A DNA stretch of 64,000 bases from NCBI GenBank assembly GCA_000384495.1, contig ARQR01000001.1:1-64000 (forward strand), read 5' to 3'. The notes beneath the pieces are model-generated. The model saw nothing but the letters and a program-made list of their open reading frames with translations, did not search any database and was not told the origin of the DNA. Origin of the DNA: an actinobacterium SCGC AAA015-D07 (lineage in GTDB: Bacteria > Actinomycetota > Acidimicrobiia > Actinomarinales > Actinomarinaceae). Each line of letters begins with the position of its first letter. The stretch's first letter is position 1. Positions 1 to 8,893 of the stretch are shown piece by piece. The position numbers and the translations under genes were made by a program.

Positions 1-1
1 T

Positions 2-703
2 GACGATGCAACAACAAGAAGAGGGGTAGTAAGTACAAATAAACAATGGAACTCAACTCTAGCAATTTTGGCAGGAGATTACCTTCTTGCAAGGTCCTCT
101 GAGTTGGCAGCTGAGTCATTAGGACTTGAATCTGTAAAGCTATTAGCTTCCACATATGCTCAGCTTGTTGAAGGCCAAACTAAAGAAGTTCAATTTTCAT
201 ATGACACAAATCATGGAACTGAAGATTACATGAAAATAATTCAGGGCAAAACGGCAAGCTTAATAAAGACAAGTGCAAAGTTAGGAGCAATGGCTTCAGA
301 TAGTAATCAAGAGTCTGTAAATTTTATAAGTGAATGGGCTTGGCACAATGGAATTATTTTTCAGATTACAGATGATATATTGGATTTGAGTTCTGACGAA
401 CAAACTTTGGGTAAGCCTTCAGGCAACGACATTCTTGAGGGTACTTACACATTGCCAGTTTTAATTGCTTTAAAGAAACAGCCAGAAAAGATTAAAAAAA
501 TATTATCAGATGTCTCTGATGAAAAAGTAATTTTAAAAGAAGTTATTTCTGAATTCAACAATGACGAGATTATCTCAGAATCAAAATTGTTTCTCAAAAC
601 ACATATTGAAAAAAGTGAAAATGCTGCAATGAAAATTGAGAACAAAGATATTCGAAATATACTTTTAGATTTAAACAGATACCTTATTGAGAGAAGTAAT
701 TAA
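2..703 (+). CDS. Polyprenyl diphosphate synthase, 5' end cut by the window
   Basis: Trans-polyprenyl diphosphate synthase, which extends allylic diphosphates with isopentenyl diphosphate, most likely for the menaquinone side chain. The reading frame is open from base 2, so the N-terminal part lies outside the window. The fragment begins inside the first aspartate-rich motif (DDATTRRG). The second motif is visible as QITDDILDLSSD, followed by the family's GKPSGNDILEGTYTLP segment. An apparent start at base 68 is only an internal TTG. The gene is convergent with lysS and their stop codons overlap. Chain length and exact product cannot be told from this part. Confidence 0.9.
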   Translation, partial: DDATTRRGVVSTNKQWNSTLAILAGDYLLARSSELAAESLGLESVKLLASTYAQLVEGQTKEVQFSYDTNHGTEDYMKIIQGKTASLIKTSAKLGAMASDSNQESVNFISEWAWHNGIIFQITDDILDLSSDEQTLGKPSGNDILEGTYTLPVLIALKKQPEKIKKILSDVSDEKVILKEVISEFNNDEIISESKLFLKTHIEKSENAAMKIENKDIRNILLDLNRYLIERSN

Positions 704-2184
704 TTTTCTGGTTTTAAATGTGTAAATGAAATTACTTCACGTATTGAAGTTTTTCCCACAAGCATCATGACAAAGCGGTCAACCCCAAAACCTAAACCAC
801 CAGTTGGAGGTAAGCCATACTGTAAAGCTTCAACATAATCTTCGTCTTCAACATGGGCTTCTTCATCACCATCATTCTTTTTAATCGCTTGTTCTTTTAA
901 TCTTTTGGCCTGGTCTTCTGAGTCGATAAGTTCTGAAAAACCATTTGCTAATTCACTACCAAATGCAAAAAGCTCAAACCTCTCTGTTATCCCTTTTTCA
1001 TCTTTCTTTTCCCTTGCAAAAGGTGAAACTTCAACAGGATAATCAACTACAAATGTTGGATCGATGATTTCTTTTTCTACGAAATTCTCAAAAAGTTCGT
1101 AAACAAGTAATCCAATTGATTTGGCTTCAAAATCAACTCCTTGTTTTTTTAATTCCTTACTAATTTTCTTAAAATCTGAATTAAATTGTATGTCTATATT
1201 TAATTTTTTAGAAACCATATCAAACATGCTTACTCTTTTCCATGGACCTGAGAAATCAGCGGTATTTTCACCAAAATGCAACTTTGTATCAGTTTCTAAA
1301 TTTTTAAAAACATATGTACACATATCCTCAACCATGTCCATAACAGAATTTGCATCAACGTATGCCTGATAGCTCTCTAACATCGTAAATTCTGGTAAAT
1401 GTGTTTGATCAATACCTTCATTTCTAAAAATTTTTCCTAATTCAAATACTTTTTCAAATCCTCCAATAATTAGTCTTTTTAGATAAAGTTCTGGTGCAAT
1501 TCTTAAATACATGTCTAAACCTAACGCATTATGGTGTGTTGTAAACGGCTTTGCTATCGCACCACCAGCTTTAGTTTGCAAAATTGGAGTTTCCACCTCT
1601 ACAAAACTATTTTCATGTAAATATTCTCTTATAAGCTTGATTACCTTTGATCTAGTTTCTAGAATTTTTTTTGACTCGGGGTTTACTATTAAATCCAAGT
1701 ATCTTTGCCTAAATCTTGTTTCTTTATCTTTTAATCCATGCCATTTTTCCGGAAATGATCTTAAACTTTTAGATAGTATTGTTGACTGGTTTACTTTAAT
1801 TGAAAGCTCCCCTTTTTTAGTTTTAATTACCTCTCCGTTAACTGCAATTATGTCGCCAATATCAAAATTTTCAAAAAGCCTCAGATAAACATCCTCAATT
1901 TCACCAGAATTTACAAGTAATTGAATTTTTCCAGATTGATCTAATATGTCATAGAATAATAATTTGCCAAACGATCTTGCATTTAATAATCTTCCTCTAA
2001 CAGTTACAGATATGCCTGTATGAATACCTTCTTCAATATCTCTATGTTCATTGATAATATTTGAAATTTTGGTTGATTCATTAAATTTTGTGGGAAAAGA
2101 ATCACTACTAATATCATTAAGAAAAGCAATTTTCTGCTTTCTAAGTTCATAGATTTCTTTTTCTGATTTTGAAAAATTACTCAC
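700..2184 (-). CDS. lysS: Lysine--tRNA ligase, class II
   Basis: Charges tRNA-Lys with lysine in the cytoplasm. The 494-residue length is usual for the class II enzyme. An N-terminal OB-fold for anticodon binding occupies roughly residues 55-150 (VRGRLLNARSFGKLLFYDI). The catalytic core shows motif 2 (FRNEGIDQTHLPEFTMLE) and motif 3 near the C-terminus (GGLGFGVDRFVMMLVG). It is the last gene of the minus-strand run, 10 bases after coaX. The lysS-coaX-panC order is also that of mycobacteria, which supports an actinobacterial origin. Confidence 0.97.
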   Translation of the reverse strand: MSNFSKSEKEIYELRKQKIAFLNDISSDSFPTKFNESTKISNIINEHRDIEEGIHTGISVTVRGRLLNARSFGKLLFYDILDQSGKIQLLVNSGEIEDVYLRLFENFDIGDIIAVNGEVIKTKKGELSIKVNQSTILSKSLRSFPEKWHGLKDKETRFRQRYLDLIVNPESKKILETRSKVIKLIREYLHENSFVEVETPILQTKAGGAIAKPFTTHHNALGLDMYLRIAPELYLKRLIIGGFEKVFELGKIFRNEGIDQTHLPEFTMLESYQAYVDANSVMDMVEDMCTYVFKNLETDTKLHFGENTADFSGPWKRVSMFDMVSKKLNIDIQFNSDFKKISKELKKQGVDFEAKSIGLLVYELFENFVEKEIIDPTFVVDYPVEVSPFAREKKDEKGITERFELFAFGSELANGFSELIDSEDQAKRLKEQAIKKNDGDEEAHVEDEDYVEALQYGLPPTGGLGFGVDRFVMMLVGKTSIREVISFTHLKPEN

Positions 2185-2194
2185 TATTCATAGC

Positions 2195-2962
2195 CTAATT
2201 ATTCAAAAAATATATTTCTTCAAGTCCATTTAATGTTAGATCTTTTGAATAATCTGTTTCGACATTTAATTGTGGTTGAATTACCTCACCTAAGCCACCA
2301 GTAATAACAATTTTTGGATTAGTGCCTGTCTCTAAAATTATTTTTTCCAACATTGAATCTATCATCGAAGCATGTCCTAAAATAAGACCGCTTTGTATAG
2401 CTTCATAGGTATTTTTACCAATTACTGATTTGGGGCCTAATATTTCTACTGATTTTAATGAGGATGTTTTTGTGGTTAATGCCTCAAGCGATATTTTGAT
2501 ACCTGGAGCGATTGATCCACCTAAATATTCTTTTTTATCATTTACTACATCAAAAGTTGTGGCAGTACCCAAATCAACAATAATTACAGATTTTTGAGCC
2601 ATCTTGAAACCACCAACAGAATTTGCAATCCTATCAGGTCCCAATTCTTTTGGATTGTCAATGTTTACTTTTAAACCTGTCTTTATTCCCGGGCCAACTG
2701 TATAAACTTTTTTAGAGGTAAATCTCTCGGTGGCTTCTACAACGCTTTCAGTTATTTGAGGAACTACTGAGCATATAATTGAGCCATCAAGATTTTCGTC
2801 ATTAATACTCTCAGGGTCAATTGTTGTTTTAAACATCATAAATAATTCATCAGAAGTAATTGTTTTTCTAGTTGTATATCTATAGCTTCTCCAAGATAAA
2901 TTATTTCCAACACCAACAGTTGTTTCACTGTTTCCAACATCAATTGCGACTATATTTTTCAT
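2195..2962 (-). CDS. coaX: Type III pantothenate kinase
   Basis: Phosphorylates pantothenate, the first step of coenzyme A synthesis from the vitamin. The 255-residue protein has the type III hallmarks: an N-terminal phosphate loop (AIDVGNSETTVGVG), the GPDRIAN motif near residue 130 and DLGTATTFDVV, all of the ASKHA fold. Its start overlaps the end of panC by 4 bases, so the two pantothenate steps are probably translationally coupled. Aspartate decarboxylase (panD), which often sits between these genes in Actinobacteria, is absent here. Confidence 0.95.
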   Translation of the reverse strand: MKNIVAIDVGNSETTVGVGNNLSWRSYRYTTRKTITSDELFMMFKTTIDPESINDENLDGSIICSVVPQITESVVEATERFTSKKVYTVGPGIKTGLKVNIDNPKELGPDRIANSVGGFKMAQKSVIIVDLGTATTFDVVNDKKEYLGGSIAPGIKISLEALTTKTSSLKSVEILGPKSVIGKNTYEAIQSGLILGHASMIDSMLEKIILETGTNPKIVITGGLGEVIQPQLNVETDYSKDLTLNGLEEIYFLNN

Positions 2963-3786
2963 TTTGTAGCTCCAACTTCAAACTGAATATTATCAATTAA
3001 TCTTATACTCTCAACATAAGCAGCAGTAATGATTATAAATTTTTTTGTAGTATTTTTTGGAGGTGAAAATGTTTTATGATCAAGAATTTCAAAATAATCT
3101 AAATCAATATTGTTATCAAATAATATATCTGTCCCAACTTTGACTGCATCTATTGTGTTGTTAGTTTTTATAAATTCATCTTTTGCGGCATTCAATGATT
3201 TGTAAATAAAACTTGCCTGATAAATACCCTTATTTGACAGGTGTTGATTACGGCTGCTTAACGCAAGACCTGAACTATTTCTTACTGTCTTATTTTCAAT
3301 AAGTTTTATATTGTATTTCTTTTCTAAAATCAACTTGTTAATTAAAAACAATTGTTGAAAATCTTTTGCTCCAAACACTGCAGTTTTTGGAGCAATCAAT
3401 TCAAATAATCTATTTACGACTGTTATTACTCCATCGAAATGACCAGGTCTAGAATTTCCTTCATATTTTTTTCCTAAATTTCCTGCATCAAGTTTGTCAA
3501 AACCTGATTCAGGAAACATATACTCCTCATCAGGAAGAAAAGCATATTCTATATTTAATCGATTAAGTATTGAAATATCTTTTTCTAAATCTCTTGGATA
3601 ATTTTTAAAATCTAAATCATCATTGAACTGAAGTCTGTTTACAAATATAGAAACTATTACTTCTTGTTCTGTTTTTTTTGCGGCATTTATTAATGCAATG
3701 TGACCTTCATGCAGAGCTCCCATCGTTGGAACGAGACAAAGGTTTTTATTATTAAATATATGTTCATTATCTTTTAAAATTATCAT
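2959..3786 (-). CDS. panC: Pantothenate synthetase
   Basis: Condenses pantoate and beta-alanine with ATP to give pantothenate. The 275 residues are close to the family norm. Visible motifs are VPTMGALHEGH (the HIGH-like ATP site), the KDFQQLFLI segment and LALSSRNQHLS (the KMSKS-like loop region). It is followed by coaX with a 4-base overlap and preceded by folK, so vitamin B5 and folate synthesis share one minus-strand run. Confidence 0.96.
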   Translation of the reverse strand: MIILKDNEHIFNNKNLCLVPTMGALHEGHIALINAAKKTEQEVIVSIFVNRLQFNDDLDFKNYPRDLEKDISILNRLNIEYAFLPDEEYMFPESGFDKLDAGNLGKKYEGNSRPGHFDGVITVVNRLFELIAPKTAVFGAKDFQQLFLINKLILEKKYNIKLIENKTVRNSSGLALSSRNQHLSNKGIYQASFIYKSLNAAKDEFIKTNNTIDAVKVGTDILFDNNIDLDYFEILDHKTFSPPKNTTKKFIIITAAYVESIRLIDNIQFEVGATK

Positions 3787-3815
3787 ATTTATCGTGCCCT
3801 TAAAGGTGCCCGTAA

Positions 3816-4301
3816 CTATTTAGTATTTACCCTACCAACTTTATTTATTTTTTGAATATCTAATTTGTAATCTTGCATACTAAATTCTTTGAATAACTCA
3901 CAAAGAGGTTTTACAACAAAAACTCTATTTGACCAATCGTAGTGTGGAATAACTAAATCTTTTGAATTTACTATCTGATTATTAAAAAAAACAATATCAA
4001 TATCAATAATTCTTGGACCATATTTTACTGTTTTTTTTCTACCCATCCTTCTTTCTACATCTTTAGTAGTTTCTAATAATTCAATTACTGTTTTTTTGTA
4101 ATCTATTTCTAGAACGAGATTAAAAAAATTATCTTGATCTTTTAATAATATTGGATCAGATTCATAAATTGATGAGATCTTTTTAATTGTTGAAAATTGA
4201 TTTATTTGATTAATCGCAGTTTCCAAATTAGATTTTTTATCTCCAATATTTGAGCCTAAAGATAATATTATTTTATTAAAATTCTTCACTCGCAGTAACA
4301 C
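3816..4301 (-). CDS. folK: HPPK, 6-hydroxymethyl-dihydropterin pyrophosphokinase
   Basis: Transfers pyrophosphate from ATP to 6-hydroxymethyl-7,8-dihydropterin in folate synthesis. The sequence shows ILSLGSNIGDKKSNLETAI at the N-terminus and the metal/ATP signature YGPRIIDIDIVFF near residues 95-107, then a VIPHYDWSNRVFVVKPL segment. The longest frame starts at GTG 4301 inside folB. A second GTG at 4289 would give a 157-residue protein starting MKNFNKIILSLGSN and is equally plausible. Either way it overlaps the folB end (26 or 14 bases), so coupling is likely. Confidence 0.93.
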   Translation of the reverse strand: MLLRVKNFNKIILSLGSNIGDKKSNLETAINQINQFSTIKKISSIYESDPILLKDQDNFFNLVLEIDYKKTVIELLETTKDVERRMGRKKTVKYGPRIIDIDIVFFNNQIVNSKDLVIPHYDWSNRVFVVKPLCELFKEFSMQDYKLDIQKINKVGRVNTK

Positions 4302-4647
4302 TTATATCTTCAACAAGTTCTTTCATTGGTGAGTTTGGCTTATGAATAGTAACCGTTGCTTTTGAAATATTGTTATATTTTCTTAAACTATTCAAAATCT
4401 CATATGCAAATGTCTCAATGAGATCAAAAGAATTATTATCTGATACATTTATAACCTCATTCACTAGATTTTCATAATTTACCGAATTATCAAAACTTTC
4501 AGATTTATAATTTTCAAAATTTAAAATATTTTCTCTTAACTCTATTTGCAAATCAATCCTAAATTCTTGACCCTTCTTTTTTTCTTGCTCATATACACCG
4601 TGAGTTCCATATATATTAATACCCTTTACTTGGATTGTAAGGGGCAT
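4276..4647 (-). CDS. folB: Dihydroneopterin aldolase
   Basis: Cleaves 7,8-dihydroneopterin to 6-hydroxymethyl-dihydropterin and glycolaldehyde. The 123-residue protein is of normal size. The pterin site is seen in IYGTHGVYEQEKKKGQEF, with the conserved Glu of that segment, the tyrosine region VNYENLV and the lysine motif HKPNSPM near residue 105. It lies between the phosphatase-like gene and folK, with the folK start inside its end. Confidence 0.93.
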   Translation of the reverse strand: MPLTIQVKGINIYGTHGVYEQEKKKGQEFRIDLQIELRENILNFENYKSESFDNSVNYENLVNEVINVSDNNSFDLIETFAYEILNSLRKYNNISKATVTIHKPNSPMKELVEDISVTASEEF

Positions 4648-4648
4648 A

Positions 4649-5119
4649 TTATAAAGTTGGAATTAAGGCTATAGCCTTTGGTGAAAGTGGTTTTCCAAGT
4701 ATTCTCTCAAGTATTGTTCTAGCAAAAATTGGATCATCTAATAATTTTGAATAAATTAGGTATCCTGCAAGAATTCCTGGTACTTCTTCATCTAGATATT
4801 CTCTGTGAATTAAAAGTTTTCTTTCTTTGTCTGACAATGCTTCTTTGATTGCTTCAAAAATAACTTCGACTGACTCAACAGATACATTTTCTCCAAGAGG
4901 AAAATGATATGTTCTAAAGCCTACTTCTTGATAGTTTTTTAGATTGAAGTCTGAATCAAGAAGCGAAAAAATCGAATTTATACCTTGGCTTTTAAGCCAC
5001 TGGATCTCCTCTTCTCTTCTAATTTTTCTTGCAGTCAGTCCACCACCGCCAATACATTCTGAAACTGCAAGTTTTCCCTCAATTATCCAAAAAAAATCGT
5101 TAGGTTTAAGTCCAGCCAT
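4649..5119 (-). CDS. Dual-specificity-phosphatase-like protein lacking the catalytic Cys
   Basis: No characterised relative is recognised, but the 156-residue layout resembles the cysteine phosphatase fold. It runs WIIEGKLAVSE, then WLKSQGINSIFSLLDSD (the usual beta strand), then YHFPLGENVSVESV, then LLIHREYLDEEVPGILAGYL where a phosphatase would have VHCxxGxxRTG. The catalytic Cys is Arg and the phosphate loop is degenerate, so it is probably not an active phosphatase of this class. The ATG has a good ribosome binding site (AAGGAG). It sits between folP and folB, which suggests a role linked to pterin or folate synthesis, but that is inference from position only. Confidence 0.6.
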   Translation of the reverse strand: MAGLKPNDFFWIIEGKLAVSECIGGGGLTARKIRREEEIQWLKSQGINSIFSLLDSDFNLKNYQEVGFRTYHFPLGENVSVESVEVIFEAIKEALSDKERKLLIHREYLDEEVPGILAGYLIYSKLLDDPIFARTILERILGKPLSPKAIALIPTL

Positions 5120-5133
5120 AAACTCCTTTTAAA

Positions 5134-5160
5134 TTAGCCTAACATAATACGTTAGACTAA
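5134..5160 (-). repeat. Hairpin between folP and the phosphatase-like gene
   Basis: An inverted repeat with 10-base arms (5134-5143 and 5151-5160), one mismatch and a 7-base loop lies in the 45-base gap of the folate operon. It has no following T run, so it is not a typical intrinsic terminator. It ends about 14 bases upstream of the ATG of the phosphatase-like gene, close to its ribosome binding site. It could be an mRNA processing or stability element. Confidence 0.5.
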
Positions 5161-5164
5161 TTAT

Positions 5165-5908
5165 CTAATTATCTAAGTGCAATCTTAAGAGATCAACTCC
5201 TGAATCCAAACAATGATCTATCATTTCATTGTTTGTCATATTCAGTTGATCAGTGAATTTTTTTCTTGAATAACCAACAACTATTGGATAAGTATTTATT
5301 AAATTATTAAGATTGAAAAATAATTCTTTAGAATCGTCCATTTTTTTTCCAAATCCTAATCCGGGATCTACCGCAATTTGGGACTTGTTAACACCTTTTT
5401 CTATTAAGTTTTCAGTTTGAATAATCAAGTGAGTATTGACTTGATCTACAACATCGTCATAATCCGCTTTTTGATGAATATTATCTAAAGTAGGGTTTCT
5501 GTGCATAACAATAAGTCCGCATTCTCTTTTAATTGCAAGGTCGATCATTTTACTGTCTACAAATCCCGATACATCATTAATGATTAAAAATCCTGAATCT
5601 AATGCTCTCTCAGCAACTGATGAATTTAATGTGTCTATCGAATAATAAAATTTATCAGATATATTCTCTGTGAAAAAATTAAGTCTACTGAGCTCTTCGT
5701 CCGAACTTAAAATTTTAAAATCTGGCTTTGTAGACATACATCCAACATCTAAAAAGTTAATGTTATTTTTTAAAGCGAAGTCAAATTTCTGGTCAAGCAA
5801 GTTTTTGGAATGTAGTATTCCATCTCCGCTAAAAGAGTCGTTTGTTACATTAATTATTCCAAGGGTTTTTTTTTCGATTAATTTTAAAAAGTTTTTCCAA
5901 TCGAACAA
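5165..5908 (-). CDS. folP: Dihydropteroate synthase
   Basis: Joins 6-hydroxymethyl-dihydropterin pyrophosphate to p-aminobenzoate. The 247-residue TIM barrel has GIINVTNDSFSGDG at the start, DVGCMSTKPD (loop 2), INDVSG, AVDPGLGFGKK and VGYSRKKF, ending LRLHLDN with the conserved Arg and His. Two positions are unusual: loop 1 has Asn where Pro is normal (NVTPDSF), and loop 2 has CMSTKP instead of GESTRP, so the Arg is Lys. It starts 1 base after the folE stop. Function as DHPS is likely, but the site has drifted. Confidence 0.9.
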   Translation of the reverse strand: MFDWKNFLKLIEKKTLGIINVTNDSFSGDGILHSKNLLDQKFDFALKNNINFLDVGCMSTKPDFKILSSDEELSRLNFFTENISDKFYYSIDTLNSSVAERALDSGFLIINDVSGFVDSKMIDLAIKRECGLIVMHRNPTLDNIHQKADYDDVVDQVNTHLIIQTENLIEKGVNKSQIAVDPGLGFGKKMDDSKELFFNLNNLINTYPIVVGYSRKKFTDQLNMTNNEMIDHCLDSGVDLLRLHLDN

Positions 5909-5909
5909 T

Positions 5910-6476
5910 TTAACTCATGTTTAACGAGGCTTCGGCTCTCAGTGAAGAATCCAATTCATAAATTCCTGTTGAGAAAGTTGTTGTAATATCTCCTATTGCA
6001 TTTTCCGGACTTAATAGATCTGAACATAGGTGTTTAGCTTTAATCTTTACGTGTACTCCTTCACAGTCCAAATTAGAGTAAATTAATTGTGATATTTCCT
6101 CAGTAAATTTTTCCTGAAGAGTTAAATTACTTGATAAGTTATTTATTAAATCACTGAATTTAGATATTCCAATTATGTCTTTCTTTGGTAAAACAGCAAT
6201 ACTTACGTGTCCAAAAAAAGGAAACATATGATGCTCACAAAATGAAATAAATGGAATCTCGTTTACATAAATTGGTTGATTGTGTTCCACATCAGTAAGT
6301 TCAGAAAAAATTGATTCTATTGCTTTCTTCTCAAGATTTAATTTGCCTTCAATTTGATTTAAAAATTTTGAAGCAATCAATTTTGCCGATTCTTCAGTTT
6401 TGCCTGAAATCTGAGAAATAAATTCTGAAAGAGAACTCTCAAGCTCAATGCTGAAATTACTAGTTTTCTTAGTCAT
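5910..6476 (-). CDS. folE: GTP cyclohydrolase I family protein, divergent
   Basis: By family, converts GTP to 7,8-dihydroneopterin triphosphate, the first step of folate synthesis. The 188-residue protein keeps the zinc site ([11 protein letters not shown] and the KHLC cysteine), the GISK lysine and the LQE guanine-site Glu. However, where E. coli FolE has Arg139 (SKINR) this protein has Asp (SKFSD), and the Arg of HxCMxxRG (Arg185) is lost ([10 protein letters not shown]). Both arginines contact the GTP triphosphate in the known enzyme. It overlaps ftsH by 4 bases and is the only folE in view, so it may be the working enzyme with a changed site. Confidence 0.85.
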   Translation of the reverse strand: MTKKTSNFSIELESSLSEFISQISGKTEESAKLIASKFLNQIEGKLNLEKKAIESIFSELTDVEHNQPIYVNEIPFISFCEHHMFPFFGHVSIAVLPKKDIIGISKFSDLINNLSSNLTLQEKFTEEISQLIYSNLDCEGVHVKIKAKHLCSDLLSPENAIGDITTTFSTGIYELDSSLRAEASLNMS

Positions 6477-8338
6477 GCTAGTTTTAGATTTTTGCCAGAG
6501 CCCGTAATGTTTACTTTTTTTATTTTGTTAAATATTCTTGCAACTTCTTCTCTGTCAATTGTTTCTTTTTCCATTAATACTTTTACCATATCTTCCATTT
6601 GCTTTTTAAACTTTCCAAGTATCTTTCCTGCGATTATATGAGCATCACTCAAAAGGCTTTTAACCTCTTCATCAATTGATGAGGCTACCTCGTCAGAATA
6701 ATCCTGCTGCCTTCCATAGTCGCGACCAAGGAATACTTCATTTGTTCCTTTTCCATAAAGCATAGGTCCAAGCTTTTCACTCATTCCAAATTCCATAACC
6801 ATTCTTCTTGCAATTTCTGTTGCTTTCTCAATGTCATTTGATGCTCCAGTTGTTGGGTCAGCAAAAATTAGCTCTTCAGCAACTCTTCCACCCATTAACA
6901 TTGCCAATCTGTCTTTTAGTTCAGCTTTTGAAGTTAAATATTTTTCACTGTCAGGAAGGGCTTGGGTGTATCCAAGTGCACGTCCTCTTGGAATAATTGT
7001 AACCTTATGGATCGGATCTGCATTTGGTAGGGCCCACCCTACAAGAGCATGACCAGTTTCATGATAAGCAATGATTAATTTTTCTTCTTCAGTCAAGATC
7101 TGACTTTTCTTTTCTGGTCCAGCTAGGACTCTGTCAATTGAGTTTTCTATGTCTGAATTTGAGATTGTTTTTTTGCTTTTTCGAGCTGCAAGTAGAGCAG
7201 CTTCGTTCAATAAGTTTGCTAAATCTGCCCCTGTAAATCCAGGAGTTTGCTTAGCAATAGTCTCTAAATTTACATTTTTCGCAATAGGTTTATCAGTCGC
7301 ATGAACCTTGAGAATCTGTGTTCTTCCTTTTAAATCGGGCCTATCTACAATTACTTGTCGATCAAATCTACCAGGTCTAAGCAATGCGGGGTCCAATACA
7401 TCTGGTCTATTTGTAGCTGCCATCAAAATTACACCCTGGTTTGCTTCAAAACCATCCATTTCTACAAGAAGTTGATTTAATGTTTGTTCTCGTTCATCGT
7501 GACCACCACCCAGACCGGCGCCTCTCATTCTACCTACTGCATCTATCTCATCTATAAAAATTATTGCTGGGGAAGACTCTTTGGCTTTTTTGAATAGATC
7601 TCTTACTCTGCTTGCTCCAACACCAACAAACATTTCTACAAAATCAGATCCTGAAATACTAAAAAAAGGTACGTTGGACTCTCCAGCTACCGCTTTTGCC
7701 AATAAAGTTTTTCCAGTTCCTGGTGGCCCAACAAGCAGAACACCTTTTGGAATTTTTGCTCCAAGCTTGTTGAATTTTTCTGGAGATTTTAAAAATTCTT
7801 TAATTTCCTCAAGCTCTTCTTTTGCTTCCTCTGCTCCTGCAACATCTTTAAATGTTACTTTTGGAGACTCTTCATCTAATTCTTTTGCTTTTGACTTGCC
7901 AAATTGCATAATTTGATTTCCATTTGACCGAACCTGAGAAAACATAAAAAACATAAATCCAGCTAAAAATATCCAGGGAAGAAATGCTATGAAATAATCC
8001 TGCATACCAGCAGGTTCAGTGTCAGTGTTTAAAACAATGTTTTGATCAATCAATAATTTAAATATTTCTCCTTCAAAACCTTCTGGGTAGTCTGTTTGAA
8101 AAAGTGAATCATTATTTGCCAGCTTGTATTCAACAGTGTTTGATTGTTCTTTTATAGTTGCTTCTATAACTAAGCCTTGATTTATTTGAGCTTGAAACTC
8201 CGAAAAAGTTGAATTCTCAGGAGCATTTATGCTTTGATTGTATCTTTGAACACCAAAGAATATCAATAACCCTAACGAAATATATATAAACAGAGATCTA
8301 TTTCTTTTTTTGTTTTGTTCTTGTTTACTTTCTTCCAC
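6473..8338 (-). CDS. ftsH: ATP-dependent zinc metalloprotease FtsH
   Basis: Membrane-anchored AAA+ protease that degrades unassembled or damaged membrane proteins and some regulators. The 621 residues comprise two N-terminal membrane segments (about 14-33 and 112-132), the AAA domain with Walker A GPPGTGKT and Walker B IIFIDEID, the second region of homology ([20 protein letters not shown]), and the protease domain with the zinc site HETGH. It is followed by folE with a 4-base overlap, as in mycobacteria. Confidence 0.98.
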   Translation of the reverse strand: MEESKQEQNKKRNRSLFIYISLGLLIFFGVQRYNQSINAPENSTFSEFQAQINQGLVIEATIKEQSNTVEYKLANNDSLFQTDYPEGFEGEIFKLLIDQNIVLNTDTEPAGMQDYFIAFLPWIFLAGFMFFMFSQVRSNGNQIMQFGKSKAKELDEESPKVTFKDVAGAEEAKEELEEIKEFLKSPEKFNKLGAKIPKGVLLVGPPGTGKTLLAKAVAGESNVPFFSISGSDFVEMFVGVGASRVRDLFKKAKESSPAIIFIDEIDAVGRMRGAGLGGGHDEREQTLNQLLVEMDGFEANQGVILMAATNRPDVLDPALLRPGRFDRQVIVDRPDLKGRTQILKVHATDKPIAKNVNLETIAKQTPGFTGADLANLLNEAALLAARKSKKTISNSDIENSIDRVLAGPEKKSQILTEEEKLIIAYHETGHALVGWALPNADPIHKVTIIPRGRALGYTQALPDSEKYLTSKAELKDRLAMLMGGRVAEELIFADPTTGASNDIEKATEIARRMVMEFGMSEKLGPMLYGKGTNEVFLGRDYGRQQDYSDEVASSIDEEVKSLLSDAHIIAGKILGKFKKQMEDMVKVLMEKETIDREEVARIFNKIKKVNITGSGKNLKLA

Positions 8339-8380
8339 ATTTTAAATTTAATATAAGTGAGATTAAATAAATAGTCAAAG

Positions 8381-8893
8381 TTAGGATAAAACGGCAAGAT
8401 AAGGAAGTTCTCTGTATTTTCCTTCAAAATCTAGACCATAGCCAACTACAAATTCAGGCCCTATCTTAAACCCGTGATATTTAATATCTAATGAAGTTGT
8501 TTTGTCAGTATCTTTAATAAACATACACATAAACTCTAAACTTTTTGGATTCCTTGAATCTAATATTTTTTTTAAATATGAGAGGGTAAGACCCGTATCA
8601 AAAATATCCTCAACAATTAAAATGTTCTTTCCACTTATGTCTACGTCTAAATCTTTTTCGATTTTAACCTGACCAGATGTTTCTGTGCCTTCGTAGGAAG
8701 ATACACTCATAAAATCAAATGAAACATCAACTTTGAGCCTTTTTGCTAGATCACTTATTGTGATAAATGCTCCTTTTAAAATACCAATAATGAGTAAATC
8801 CTCGCCTTCATAATCCTCATTAATCTGATCACCAATTTCATTGATTTTGCTTTGTATTTCTGACTCAGATATTAATTCTTTACTAATCTTCAA
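8381..8893 (-). CDS. hpt: Hypoxanthine phosphoribosyltransferase
   Basis: Salvages hypoxanthine and guanine to IMP and GMP using PRPP. The 170 residues are the normal size. The PRPP-binding motif is ILIVEDIFDTGLTLSYL, the flexible loop is SVSSYEGTETSGQVK, and the purine site region is IGPEFVVGYGLDFEGKYRELPYL. Its start overlaps the end of tilS by 11 bases. The tilS-hpt-ftsH neighbourhood is widespread in Gram-positive bacteria. Confidence 0.96.
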   Translation of the reverse strand: MKISKELISESEIQSKINEIGDQINEDYEGEDLLIIGILKGAFITISDLAKRLKVDVSFDFMSVSSYEGTETSGQVKIEKDLDVDISGKNILIVEDIFDTGLTLSYLKKILDSRNPKSLEFMCMFIKDTDKTTSLDIKYHGFKIGPEFVVGYGLDFEGKYRELPYLAVLS

